Below are positions 8,359 through 17,226 of a stretch of DNA of 64,000 nucleotides, in pieces. The stretch comes from Epilithonimonas zeae (GTDB lineage Bacteria > Bacteroidota > Bacteroidia > Flavobacteriales > Weeksellaceae): the NCBI RefSeq assembly GCF_023278365.1, contig NZ_CP075338.1:1178001-1242000 (forward strand), in the 5' to 3' direction. Within the stretch, counting starts at the first letter, position 1, and each line of letters opens with the position of its first letter. The notes under the pieces are model-generated. The model saw only the letters and a list, made by a program, of their open reading frames with translations. It did not search any database and was not told where the DNA came from. A program made the translations under genes and the position numbers.

Positions 8359-9591
8359 TTAGTTGTGCAATTTTTTCCAGCCTGTTGTTGTGTAGCCCCA
8401 AAACGAGCCGCTGGAGTAAACCAGGGTTCCATGACCGCCGGCAGGCACCGGTGTAGAAGCGCCTTCCGTAATCCCTGAGTAGCCGCCGCTTCCAATTTTT
8501 ACAGCACCTTCCACCATTAGTTTTTCCGTTGGAAAAGCGTCCGAAAGAGCACCAATGGATACATTTCCTTTATTTAAATTCAGTCGTGTATGAACAATCG
8601 TGCTATTCAGACTGTTGATATTCATCACTGAAAAGTCAGTCCCCTCATTGATCGAAATATTTCCGATCTGAGCACCGGCAGCATTATTAAATTGCAGGCG
8701 GCTGTCTGAAAAACGGGCTTGAATAGCATTTTTTTGTCCAATGGTGACGCCCCCTGTAACGTGGATGTTGTTATCAGGCGCATCTGTACCGATACCCAGT
8801 CTGCCATTATCCGTAATCACGAATTCAGTCCCGGCAGCTCTTGCTGTAGTGCCGTTTGATCTCGTACCTAATTTCACGATATTGTTGGCTGCGTCATTGA
8901 CAAAAGCATCGTCTGTCGCATCGAAGGCAGGTAATGTTTGCCAGGTCCCCACTCCTGATCCGTTGGAAGTAAGAACTCTTCCTGCAGCTTGTGTTCCGTC
9001 TACCAGTCGGAACCCAGGATCGGCACCGCTGTTGATATGCAGTTTTACAGATGGATCTGGTGTTCCGATGCCGACTCTGCTGGTCAATCCGTCTACGGCC
9101 AGTATCGAGGAATTACGAAGCTCTGCACTTCTCACCGAAAAAGCATTGATGTCATTGGCATTTTGGAAAGCCAGGCTGAAACCGTCCTGATTAACCAGAC
9201 GTGTTCCGTTAAGCGATCCGTTATTTGTATATATATTAGTGTTGGCCGGAATTGATGATGTATCAGCTAATCTGACCCATTGCCCATTGCCTGCATTTCG
9301 GGTTCTGTCAAAATAGTAATAACCAACGGAAGTTACATTAGCTGTTTTTCCGGACGGCAGATCATCTTTTTCTGTGACATAAATAATCACGCCATCTTGA
9401 GCTGCTGCATATCTTGCATTTTTAGCCCTCAGCTGATTGCCTGTTATTCTGGGAGCTATAATCCCATCTGTTTTAGTGATATCTGTCGCTGATGCGGCTA
9501 CATCAAATGTGGCCTGAGGCAATTGTGTGTTAATACCAACCTGCGCCAGTGTAAAATTTGAAAATAAAATTAATGCAATAGTTTTTTTCAT
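8359..9591 (-). CDS. secreted surface protein of the repeated VGIGT type
   Basis: A 410-residue protein, started at the ATG at 9591 because MKKTIALILFSNFTLA is a clear signal peptide. The mature part holds repeated short units that resemble phage tail-fibre or trimeric surface proteins (SRVGIGTPDPSVKLHI, GRLGIGTDAPDNNIHV) and ends in a conserved tail (GYTTTGWKKLHN). Such proteins are common in flavobacteria with no known activity. It lies directly downstream of a TPR-AraC regulator on the same strand, an arrangement repeated at 50-55 kb. A TATTTTTG box at 9617-9610 just before the gene suggests its own promoter. Confidence 0.75.
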   Translation of the reverse strand: MKKTIALILFSNFTLAQVGINTQLPQATFDVAASATDITKTDGIIAPRITGNQLRAKNARYAAAQDGVIIYVTEKDDLPSGKTANVTSVGYYYFDRTRNAGNGQWVRLADTSSIPANTNIYTNNGSLNGTRLVNQDGFSLAFQNANDINAFSVRSAELRNSSILAVDGLTSRVGIGTPDPSVKLHINSGADPGFRLVDGTQAAGRVLTSNGSGVGTWQTLPAFDATDDAFVNDAANNIVKLGTRSNGTTARAAGTEFVITDNGRLGIGTDAPDNNIHVTGGVTIGQKNAIQARFSDSRLQFNNAAGAQIGNISINEGTDFSVMNINSLNSTIVHTRLNLNKGNVSIGALSDAFPTEKLMVEGAVKIGSGGYSGITEGASTPVPAGGHGTLVYSSGSFWGYTTTGWKKLHN

Positions 9592-9692
9592 GCTTATGAA
9601 GTTAGGGAGCAAAAATAGGCCGTGATGATCCTTAGAAACTAATGTTTGTCTTTCACTATTCCGAATTTAGACAGCGTTCCGATGTTTTTAAA

Positions 9693-11285
9693 TTAATATT
9701 TTACATCTGAAAGCTTGCTGATAAACTCCGAAGGCGAAACGCCCATCTCTTTTTTAAAGATTGATGCAAATCTGCTGTGGGAAGAATAACCGGCCAGATC
9801 GGACAGGTAACTTATTTTGTAATTCCTATATTCTGGTTTGCTTTCAAGTATTTGACACAAGTATCGGATCCTGAGCGTGTTGATATAATCGCTGAACAGT
9901 TTACCGCGATGCTGCTGCAAAAGGTAATTGATATATTTTGGATTGGTTTCGAACAACATGACCATTGTAGAGATGGTGAAGTTTTTCTCAGTAAACTCAG
10001 TCCCTTCTTCAAACTCCATAAGTTTGGATAGTAACTCTTCTTCTTTTTCCTTAGACAATAGTTTTTGAGGAATTGTAAGTTGCTCACTTTTATAATGGAT
10101 TGCCATCTCAGAATTAGGAGAGCCGGAATCACCGGAAATAAAACGCTGCTTATCTTGACGCTCTTCCGTTAGGTTAACATTTCCAGCCTGATCCTCCGCA
10201 TCAATTTTGTTTATCATCTTCGCGTAATTGCGCTCTTTGGAAAATAGAAATATTAAAACGCCAGCCGCAACTAATATTAAAATGATACTCACGATTAGAA
10301 GCGGATTATAGCGGCTCTTTATTAAATCATTTTTAGATTTTTCTTCGGAACTGATAATTTTATTAGCTTCAATTCTCGCATTGTTTTTAAGCTGATTTAA
10401 TTTTTTAATATAAACTTTCCTGGAAGCTCCGCTATCGATATTATAATTTATACGCTCTTCCAATGATATTTTAATCATATAATTTTGTTTTGACTCCTCT
10501 GCAGCTTTTAGCGCTTTGTCAAACCATAATTTTGATTGTTTTATCTGATGGTTTTCAATGTAAAAAATAGCTTTATTAAGATAATATAGATAATCTAAAT
10601 CTAACTTATCCGGCAGAGTGTTGTCCACAATCTGATCGAGCTTATTTGAATAGTGTTTGGCCTCCTTATCCCTTCCGCATTTCAGATAATCGAAAATCAA
10701 CATGTTGTAGGCGTATATAAGTACGTTCTTATTGATTAGTTCTATAGGTTTTTCGATATAGAGTTTCTCTGAGAACAGAACATTGTTTTCCCGCATCGGG
10801 ATTGCTCCGCAGTAATCGTAAATTTCTTCAAGAAATACAGCCTGCTGCTGAACGATAAGATCCTTAACAAGTGGCTCATCTATTTTGTCGGTATGCAGCA
10901 ATACCTCCTTCAAGCTTTCTTTCGCTTTGACTAATAACCCAACTTTCAGATAGATATCGGTAATGAAAAAATGATTGATAAATCGGGGCTTGTCGCCTAA
11001 TTCTGCTTGTATTGAATCCGTTTTTTTGTAATAGCGCAAAGATTCGCTGTACCTCTCTTTTTTGTACAGAGCATCCGCCAGCATGAAATATCCGAATACA
11101 CGTTCTTTTTTACTCCTGGCAATCCGCAAGATTTTTTGTCCTCTTTCAAAGATTTCATCAGCATCTTTAAGGTTTAGTACATATAGCTTACTAACCTGAT
11201 CACTAATTGACATATCTTTATTATTTTGCGAAAATCCAGAGGCAGACACAACTAAGAATGTAAGAATAATTAAATATCGGTACAT
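9693..11285 (-). CDS. TPR-containing transmembrane AraC-type regulator
   Basis: A 530-residue one-component regulator. It has a signal/anchor sequence (MYRYLIILTFLVVSASGFS), about 300 residues of helical TPR-like repeats outside the cytoplasm, a single membrane span near residue 340 (LLIVSIILILVAAGVLIFLF), and a C-terminal AraC-type DNA-binding domain (YLSDLAGYSSHSRFASIFKK, then VSPSEF). The C-terminal 120 residues are clearly similar to the regulator at 49961-51586. Such proteins are thought to pass an envelope signal directly to DNA. It probably controls the surface protein gene behind it, which is inference from position. Confidence 0.85.
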   Translation of the reverse strand: MYRYLIILTFLVVSASGFSQNNKDMSISDQVSKLYVLNLKDADEIFERGQKILRIARSKKERVFGYFMLADALYKKERYSESLRYYKKTDSIQAELGDKPRFINHFFITDIYLKVGLLVKAKESLKEVLLHTDKIDEPLVKDLIVQQQAVFLEEIYDYCGAIPMRENNVLFSEKLYIEKPIELINKNVLIYAYNMLIFDYLKCGRDKEAKHYSNKLDQIVDNTLPDKLDLDYLYYLNKAIFYIENHQIKQSKLWFDKALKAAEESKQNYMIKISLEERINYNIDSGASRKVYIKKLNQLKNNARIEANKIISSEEKSKNDLIKSRYNPLLIVSIILILVAAGVLIFLFSKERNYAKMINKIDAEDQAGNVNLTEERQDKQRFISGDSGSPNSEMAIHYKSEQLTIPQKLLSKEKEEELLSKLMEFEEGTEFTEKNFTISTMVMLFETNPKYINYLLQQHRGKLFSDYINTLRIRYLCQILESKPEYRNYKISYLSDLAGYSSHSRFASIFKKEMGVSPSEFISKLSDVKY

Positions 11286-11657
11286 ATTAAACCATATTTG
11301 GTATAAAAGAGATGTAAAAATGCAAATAACAAGTTTTCATATGAATATAAAGCAATAATTAAGCTCTAATTTTATCATTATTCGGAATATTGCAAAATTT
11401 CGACTTCTTGCAGTAGAAATGCCGTAACAGGAATTATTTTACAAAAAGTAATTGTTTATAAGACAACCAAGTATATAATTTGAAATTGTCTGTATTTAGA
11501 AGCAAATACAGGAAGGTTGACCATACAGTAGGAAATAGCAAGCTTTCAAGGCTCTTTCTTCGGGATACAGAAAAACATAAAGAATGTACAGGTTTCGTCA
11601 CATCAAATACGAACACTTATGTGTAATGATTGTAAGTTAAATCAGGAAAAAGTGCTG
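11286..11657. other. intergenic region, no gene seen
   Basis: About 370 bases between divergent genes. A short minus-strand open frame (11434-11616) has no protein-like signature and is not supported. The regulatory array for the next gene begins at 11658. Confidence 0.5.
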
Positions 11658-11716
11658 CATTAACAGTTCATTAACCGTTCATTAACCTAAATTGCTATCT
11701 GAATTGTTGAATTTTG
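11658..11716 (+). promoter_or_regulatory. triple 11-bp direct repeat and -7 box of the metalloprotease operon
   Basis: CATTAAC occurs at 11658, 11669 and 11680, exactly 11 bp apart, so all copies face the same side of the helix. The last TAAC is 26 bp before GAATTTTG (11709-11716), one base from the -7 consensus. No TTG lies at a proper -33 distance. This is the layout of an activator-dependent promoter bound by an OmpR/PhoB-type regulator, and its geometry matches the array at 21919-21988. Confidence 0.6.
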
Positions 11717-11741
11717 TACAATAAAATCAAACATCCTGATA

Positions 11742-12107
11742 ATGAAAAAGAATGTTACGATGCTAGTCCTTTCAATGCTTGCTTTATCGCTATCGGGACA
11801 GACTTCATCTGTTTCACAGACCTCTTCGTCAAAAACATCAATCGCAGTAGACAAAAGTAATGAAAGGTACTTCTACACTTTATATTTCGACGCTGCAAAA
11901 ACAAATACTGCAAAGACTATCATTATTAAAAATCTAGGTGCGCCGAACGACGACAATATTCATGTGGCTCTTTGGAAACAAAAGGGAATCAATGTGAGCA
12001 TTAGTCAGGGCATTGTTAAAATTGAAATGTATTACGACAAAGCAGATCAAGCATTAATCTCTAAAGTAGAGAGAATGGCAGATGTGATTTCGAAAACCAT
12101 TGAATAA
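11742..12107 (+). CDS. small secreted protein of unknown function
   Basis: 121 residues with a signal peptide (MKKNVTMLVLSMLALSLSG) and a Ser/Thr-rich N-terminus of the mature part. I do not recognise the family. It is the first gene of a two-gene transcript, 8 bases before the predicted metalloprotease, and its promoter holds the 11-bp repeat array. Co-expression suggests that it works with, or is processed by, that enzyme. There is no direct evidence. Confidence 0.75.
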   Translation: MKKNVTMLVLSMLALSLSGQTSSVSQTSSSKTSIAVDKSNERYFYTLYFDAAKTNTAKTIIIKNLGAPNDDNIHVALWKQKGINVSISQGIVKIEMYYDKADQALISKVERMADVISKTIE

Positions 12108-12115
12108 TTTACCCT

Positions 12116-13489
12116 ATGAAGAAAAAACATTTTATTATAATATTTATATTTTTAAACATACTGATGTGGGGACAGAAAATTAATTTCAATATCAAATATT
12201 CCGAACCATTAGCTGTATTTATATTTATGCAAAATCTTTCTGAGAATTATCCTGAAAATATTTTCAAATCTGAATTTAAAAAATCACAATACAACAATGA
12301 CAGTTACAAAAGTCTAATCACAAAATTTGATAATCTGGCCATTGATTACAGCTATCAGTTTGAAGAGTTTCCTTACGCATCAAAGACCCCTATGCAAACA
12401 AGGGACATTTTAAAAAAGAACCTTATTGCATGCAATAGTCTTGAAGACTTCAAACTTCGATCAACAGGTATCCTACCAAACAGTGTATTAATAGATCTTA
12501 CCGCATACATTAAGGCCTTCACCCCAGTATACAATGAGCTTATTTATCAACCTCACAAAGAAAAATTTGAAAAACAATTAGCCGAAATTAAAGATTACGC
12601 CAAAAACAGTCAGTTGGAAGATTATTTTGAGAAAGGCTTATTATTTTATCATTCTAGTTGGGACCCATCAATCCCCTTCGAGATTGCATTTTATCCTTTC
12701 CCCGAATCTGATTATTTTACAGCACAGGCATTTTACAACAACTTCGTCAGTGCTATTCAAACCAACTTAAATGATTACAAGGATCTATTCAGTGTTATGA
12801 TGCACGAGACCTACCATATCATTTACAACGAGCAAACAATGGCGTTTAAAGTTCAAATTGACGAAACCTTTAAAAAAAATCCTTCAAAGTCCAGTAATTA
12901 CGCTTACCTGCTGATGAATGAAGTTCTGGCAACAGCTTTAGGAAATGGCTATGTGTACGAAAATCTAAACAGTAAACCAGATATTAATGACTGGTATAAC
13001 CATAAGTATATCGATCAGATGGCAAGGAAGATTTATCCTTTGGTCAAGCAATATATTGAAGAGAAAAAGTCCATCGACAAGCATTTTGTCAATCAGTACA
13101 TTGACCTGTATGAAAGTAACTTTCCCAGCTGGATCAATGAATCTCAAAACCTAATGACTTACAGATACATCATGTCTGAAAACAAAAATGATTTCAAAAC
13201 AATACGCCGAAAGTTCCGTTTTCGCTCTATGGAGGAAAATGAATCAGAGATATCTTCTGCCAGTATTGATAATATGAAAAAAACACCGCTTACTAAGGTT
13301 GTTATTATATCAAAGGACAGTGAACAGAAACTCAGTTTGATAAAATCCAAGTTCACAGAGCTGGAAAAATGGAAGTATCCTTCAGACCAAGAATTTGTCC
13401 AGAAGTTCTTTTTAAACGATAAAAGCCAGCTCATCATTATAAATCAAAAAAAATCATCTCTTGACAAAATTTTGGAAATGATTGATTAA
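12116..13489 (+). CDS. predicted secreted zinc metalloprotease (HExxH)
   Basis: A 457-residue protein with an N-terminal export signal (MKKKHFIIIFIFLNILMWGQ). It carries the zinc-protease motif HETYH at residues 230-234 in a hydrophobic helix (LFSVMMHETYHIIYN) and a second motif NEVLA at 268-272, 35 residues later. This is the arrangement of gluzincin peptidases (HExxH plus a Glu ligand in NExxA). I cannot place it in a named family. The N-terminal ~220 residues and the C-terminal ~150 residues have no recognisable domain. Activity is predicted from motifs only. Confidence 0.7.
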   Translation: MKKKHFIIIFIFLNILMWGQKINFNIKYSEPLAVFIFMQNLSENYPENIFKSEFKKSQYNNDSYKSLITKFDNLAIDYSYQFEEFPYASKTPMQTRDILKKNLIACNSLEDFKLRSTGILPNSVLIDLTAYIKAFTPVYNELIYQPHKEKFEKQLAEIKDYAKNSQLEDYFEKGLLFYHSSWDPSIPFEIAFYPFPESDYFTAQAFYNNFVSAIQTNLNDYKDLFSVMMHETYHIIYNEQTMAFKVQIDETFKKNPSKSSNYAYLLMNEVLATALGNGYVYENLNSKPDINDWYNHKYIDQMARKIYPLVKQYIEEKKSIDKHFVNQYIDLYESNFPSWINESQNLMTYRYIMSENKNDFKTIRRKFRFRSMEENESEISSASIDNMKKTPLTKVVIISKDSEQKLSLIKSKFTELEKWKYPSDQEFVQKFFLNDKSQLIIINQKKSSLDKILEMID

Positions 13490-13556
13490 CGATGACATAC
13501 ATCAATATCCAGATGGTCATTTCAAACTAGATAATTAAAGTCAGCATAATAGCATA

Positions 13557-14729
13557 TCAATATGCGTTTTTAATCTTACTGACTGCATTTTTTAGTCTGT
13601 TTAATCCATCTGACAGTATTTCTCTTGGGCATCCGATATTGATCCGTAGAAAACCTTCACCTGCTTCGCCGTACATTGTACCGGGATTAACCCAAAGTTT
13701 TTCTTCCTCAAGCAAGATTTTGTACAATACTTCAGAACTTGTATTTAAGGAATGACAGTCCAGCCATACGAGATAAGTAGCTTCTAAGGGAATGACTTTA
13801 ATATCAGGCACATTGTTATCGATGTAGTTTTTCAGATATTGGAGATTCTGATATAAATAGTCTTTCAGTGCTTCCATCCACCCAGCTCCGTTTTTATAGG
13901 CAGCAATTAATGCTGTTACGGCAATAGGATTGGGATAACCAGTCTCCTGAATTTCGAATGTTCTTTGGATTTTACTTAAAATGTCTTCATTCTTAGAAAT
14001 GACATACGAAATAGGCAAACCTGCCAGGTTAAAAGTTTTACATGGTGAGCCGCAAGTCACTGCCTTCAGATTATATCGTTCAGCAACCGATATGAACGGT
14101 ATATGCTGATGCCCTTCATATACAATATCGGCATGCATCTCATCTGAAATGACCATCACCTGATGTCTGGAGCAGATTTCAGCGATGCGTTCCAGTTCAC
14201 TTCTTTTCCAGACTCTTCCTACAGGATTGTGAGGATTGCACAAAAGTAACAGCTTGCTTTTAGGATCTGATGCTATGAGTTCTAGGTCATCGAAATCAAT
14301 TTGGTAATGACCTTCTTTGTAGACCAGATTATTCTCTGACATCCCGAATCCGCAGTTTTTTATAAAATGATAAAAATGGTTGTAAACAGGAGGCTGGATA
14401 ATGATAGTGTCTCCGGATTTGATAAATGTTCTTAAAATAGCTGATAATGTGGGGATCATTCCAGGACCTGGCAGTATATGATTTTTTTTGATGGGATACC
14501 GGTGAACTGATTTCCACCAATTAATAACAGCATCATAAAACTCCGCGGGTATACTGCTGTAACCAAAAATACCTTGTGCTATCTTTGTTGAAAGGGCTTC
14601 TGTGATTTCAGGGGCAGTTTTAAAATCCATATCAGCAACCCACATTGGCAAAACACCTCTATCCGCAGCGTCCCATTTAATAGAGTTAGTCCCTCTTCTT
14701 TCTATAATCTCATCGAAATTGTATTTCAT
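13557..14729 (-). CDS. PatB/MalY-type PLP-dependent C-S lyase
   Basis: A 390-residue fold-type I aminotransferase-like enzyme of the PatB/MalY group (cysteine-S-conjugate beta-lyases). The PLP-binding Lys is Lys231 in GSPCKTFNLAGLP. NPHNPVGRVW (165-174) and SDEMHADIVY (195-204) are the group's other cofactor motifs. It is the last gene of the egtD-egtB-transporter operon, 11 bases behind the permease gene. In that setting it could do the job of EgtE, cleaving the hercynyl-cysteine sulfoxide to ergothioneine. The role is inferred from context, since ordinary PatB proteins act on cystathionine and similar thioethers. Confidence 0.85.
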   Translation of the reverse strand: MKYNFDEIIERRGTNSIKWDAADRGVLPMWVADMDFKTAPEITEALSTKIAQGIFGYSSIPAEFYDAVINWWKSVHRYPIKKNHILPGPGMIPTLSAILRTFIKSGDTIIIQPPVYNHFYHFIKNCGFGMSENNLVYKEGHYQIDFDDLELIASDPKSKLLLLCNPHNPVGRVWKRSELERIAEICSRHQVMVISDEMHADIVYEGHQHIPFISVAERYNLKAVTCGSPCKTFNLAGLPISYVISKNEDILSKIQRTFEIQETGYPNPIAVTALIAAYKNGAGWMEALKDYLYQNLQYLKNYIDNNVPDIKVIPLEATYLVWLDCHSLNTSSEVLYKILLEEEKLWVNPGTMYGEAGEGFLRINIGCPREILSDGLNRLKNAVSKIKNAY

Positions 14730-14740
14730 TTTAAAGTCTA

Positions 14741-16306
14741 TTAGTGTGAATCAAGATAGTTCTTTAAATCGGATATGGTTTTAATCTTCAGTTGCTCGGC
14801 CTGCTTTCTCCTCATCATCAGAGCATAGGCATTATTGAAGCCAATGGGTTGGAGCCATTCCATGCCATATTGCTTTTTAAATTCCGACTGGACATAATCG
14901 TATGTCTTTTCAGGACTTTGCGTGACATGTTTTAAAATAGATTCCGATGGTTTGAGAAGAACTAAAAGTCCAGTTCCGGTGTATTCAGGGTAAAAATCAA
15001 TGGCATCGTTCATCAAGGCATCGAAGCAGATTTTAGTGCCTCCCAGCCCTGTCTTTGTCTCGACTTTGTTATTGGTGTAGCCTTCGATAAGCATTTTGTA
15101 CATTTCCACGAGGATGTATTGCTCACCGAAAATCTTGGAGCCAATTCTTAATGTTCCAGAGTTGCCTTTTTGTGGTATTTTATACAGATTATTTTTTATA
15201 AGGAAATCTCTGGCAATTTTTTCAGGTGTCTGATGGAGGTAATCCGACTTATAATTTAGATCTGTCATAATGGAATCATTCAATTTTCCGCTTAACATAT
15301 TCAAAGTTTCTTTGAGTTCCGGAAATTTCTGTAAGGTTTTTGTTTTAATGATCGGCGCTGCAAAATATGGTGGAAAAATGGTTTTGTCATCTTTCAGGAC
15401 ATAGAGATTAAAGGCTTTGATTCTTCCGTCCGTTGAATAGCCGCTGATCAGATCGAGTTCTTTTTCGTAGATTGCCTTGTACATTATCGCATCACTCACA
15501 ACTGCGGGATTGAAATCGAGATGGTACACAGATCGCAGTCCCAAGGTGCCGTCCTGCCTGCCCATAAACTCTGGTGTGAAACCTGCTTTTAAGTGATTGT
15601 CTGAATTTGAGCTGCTATAATAAATGACGGCAAAAATAAGTACAATAACAGGAATCCAATATTTTAATCTCTTCAGATAGCGGTAACCTGCTTTTTGCAA
15701 CAGCGCAATTGTCTGGTCTAAAATAATAGCCAGTAAAGCGGCAGGTATGGCACCTGCCAAAATCATATTGGTATTGTTCAGGGAAATGCCGCCAAAAATA
15801 AATTCACCCAGACCTCCTGCCGCAACAAAGGAAGCTAAAGTTGCCACGCCGACATTGATCACCGCTGCCGTCCTGATGCCTGCTATAATCACAGGCATTG
15901 CCAACGGAAGTTCTACTTTTAAAAGCATTTGTTTCCGGTTCATTCCCATGGCTTTAGCCGCTTCTATAACTGTTGGATTGACTTCGGTAATTCCTGTATA
16001 GGTATTTCTTATAATTGGTAACAGGGCATAAATCAGTAAAGCCACAATGGCTGGCGCGGCACCAATTCCGAAGGCTGGGATCATAAAGCCTAATAAAGCA
16101 ATGCTTGGAATGGTCTGAAGTATTCCGGCAAATCCTAATACCGGACTGGCCAGATTTCTTTTTTTTGCAATTAGAATTCCCACAGGCACGCCGATGGCAA
16201 TGGCTAATAGCAAAGATAAAAAGGTCAGTCCCAGATGCTGTGTGATTTGGATCAGTAATTTGTCATGCTGATCCGAGATAAACTGCCAAAGACTTTGTTG
16301 TGTCAT
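14741..16306 (-). CDS. ABC transporter permease fused to a substrate-binding domain (EgtU/OpuC-like)
   Basis: 521 residues. Residues 1-230 are a ProW/OpuCB-type permease with several membrane spans, including the EAA loop at about 115-138. Residues 243-521 are the ligand-binding domain of the OpuAC/YehZ family. Its halves are in the opposite order to OpuCC: the segment normally second (TPEFMGRQDG ... FPPYFAAP ... IARDFL, 244-369) comes first, and the normal N-terminus (LRIGSKIFGEQYILVEM ... DFYPEYTGTGL ... KTISDL, 386-516) comes last. It overlaps the ATPase gene by 4 bases. Permease-binding fusions of this kind import betaines, and EgtU imports ergothioneine. The cargo here is inferred from its operon. 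Confidence 0.88.
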   Translation of the reverse strand: MTQQSLWQFISDQHDKLLIQITQHLGLTFLSLLLAIAIGVPVGILIAKKRNLASPVLGFAGILQTIPSIALLGFMIPAFGIGAAPAIVALLIYALLPIIRNTYTGITEVNPTVIEAAKAMGMNRKQMLLKVELPLAMPVIIAGIRTAAVINVGVATLASFVAAGGLGEFIFGGISLNNTNMILAGAIPAALLAIILDQTIALLQKAGYRYLKRLKYWIPVIVLIFAVIYYSSSNSDNHLKAGFTPEFMGRQDGTLGLRSVYHLDFNPAVVSDAIMYKAIYEKELDLISGYSTDGRIKAFNLYVLKDDKTIFPPYFAAPIIKTKTLQKFPELKETLNMLSGKLNDSIMTDLNYKSDYLHQTPEKIARDFLIKNNLYKIPQKGNSGTLRIGSKIFGEQYILVEMYKMLIEGYTNNKVETKTGLGGTKICFDALMNDAIDFYPEYTGTGLLVLLKPSESILKHVTQSPEKTYDYVQSEFKKQYGMEWLQPIGFNNAYALMMRRKQAEQLKIKTISDLKNYLDSH

Positions 16307-17220
16307 AGCATCTGGAGTTTTCTGTACTGGTTAAATGCTCTTACAAGCGTTTCGTAATCTTCATTCAGAGAATGATCTGAACTTAGCTTCTGCAGGATGG
16401 TCCATACATCTGTATCATCTGAGAACTGGAAGTTTGTGTCATTATTGAAATTGGTTAAAGATTTTAAATCGCTGTAGAGTGTTGTTTTATACTCGAGAAG
16501 CAACCGGTTTTCTGAAAAGAAATTTGTCACGAAATCGTTTTTAGCTTGGTACAGCATTTCTTTAGGTGTTCCTGTCTGAATAATTTTTCCCTGGTTCATC
16601 AGACATATCCTGTGTCCCAGTTCAAAAGCTTCCTGAACATCGTGGGTGACCAAAACAATGGTCTTATTTTTTAGTTCTTCTAACGATTTAAACTCTTCAT
16701 GAATATCGGCTTTTGTGATATTATCCAATGCTCCAAACGGTTCATCCATCAGCAGAATTGGCGGATTGGCGATCAAAGCTCTGGCAATCCCCACTCTTTG
16801 TTGCTGGCCTCCACTCAGCTCATTGGGAAATTTATCGAGAATATCTAGTGTTAGATGTAGTTTGTGAAGTAGTTCTTCGGTTCTGGTTGCCGTCTTTTTT
16901 TTATCCCATTTTAATAAATCAGGAACTACAGCAATATTTTTCTGAATGGTATAATGGGGAAACAGACCGGAATGTTGCATGACAAAACCCATACCCATTC
17001 GTAAGTCTTCCACTTTCTGCTCACGGATATTTTTTCCATTGATGTGAATGATTCCGGCATCAGCATCGATAAGGCGGTTAAGCATCTTCAGCGTGGTGGT
17101 TTTCCCACAGCCGCTCGTTCCTAACATCACCAATATCTCCTTGTCATTAGCCTGAAAAGAAATATCATCGACTGCGGGTATTCCTTCAAATAATTTAGAA
17201 ACCGATTCTACTGTAATCAT
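16303..17220 (-). CDS. ABC transporter ATP-binding protein (EgtV/OpuCA-like)
   Basis: A 305-residue ATPase of the osmoprotectant-transporter type. Walker A GTSGCGKTTT begins at residue 34, the signature is LSGGQQQR, Walker B is ILLMDEPFGALD, and the switch His is in LVTHDVQEA. After the nucleotide-binding domain (to ~residue 230) comes a short C-terminal tail with no CBS pair, unlike OpuCA/ProV proteins sensing ionic strength. This argues against simple osmotic regulation. It lies 6 bases behind egtB and overlaps the permease gene by 4, so it belongs to the ergothioneine operon. Confidence 0.9.
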   Translation of the reverse strand: MITVESVSKLFEGIPAVDDISFQANDKEILVMLGTSGCGKTTTLKMLNRLIDADAGIIHINGKNIREQKVEDLRMGMGFVMQHSGLFPHYTIQKNIAVVPDLLKWDKKKTATRTEELLHKLHLTLDILDKFPNELSGGQQQRVGIARALIANPPILLMDEPFGALDNITKADIHEEFKSLEELKNKTIVLVTHDVQEAFELGHRICLMNQGKIIQTGTPKEMLYQAKNDFVTNFFSENRLLLEYKTTLYSDLKSLTNFNNDTNFQFSDDTDVWTILQKLSSDHSLNEDYETLVRAFNQYRKLQML

Positions 17221-17226
17221 CTAACA

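Noticed and set aside
8741-9190. 149-residue plus-strand frame opposite the surface protein.
   Set aside because: It is the antisense shadow of the low-complexity coding strand, with no start signal or family likeness.
11434-11616. 60-residue minus-strand frame between the TPR regulator and the repeat array.
   Set aside because: No signal peptide, no start context, no protein-like pattern.
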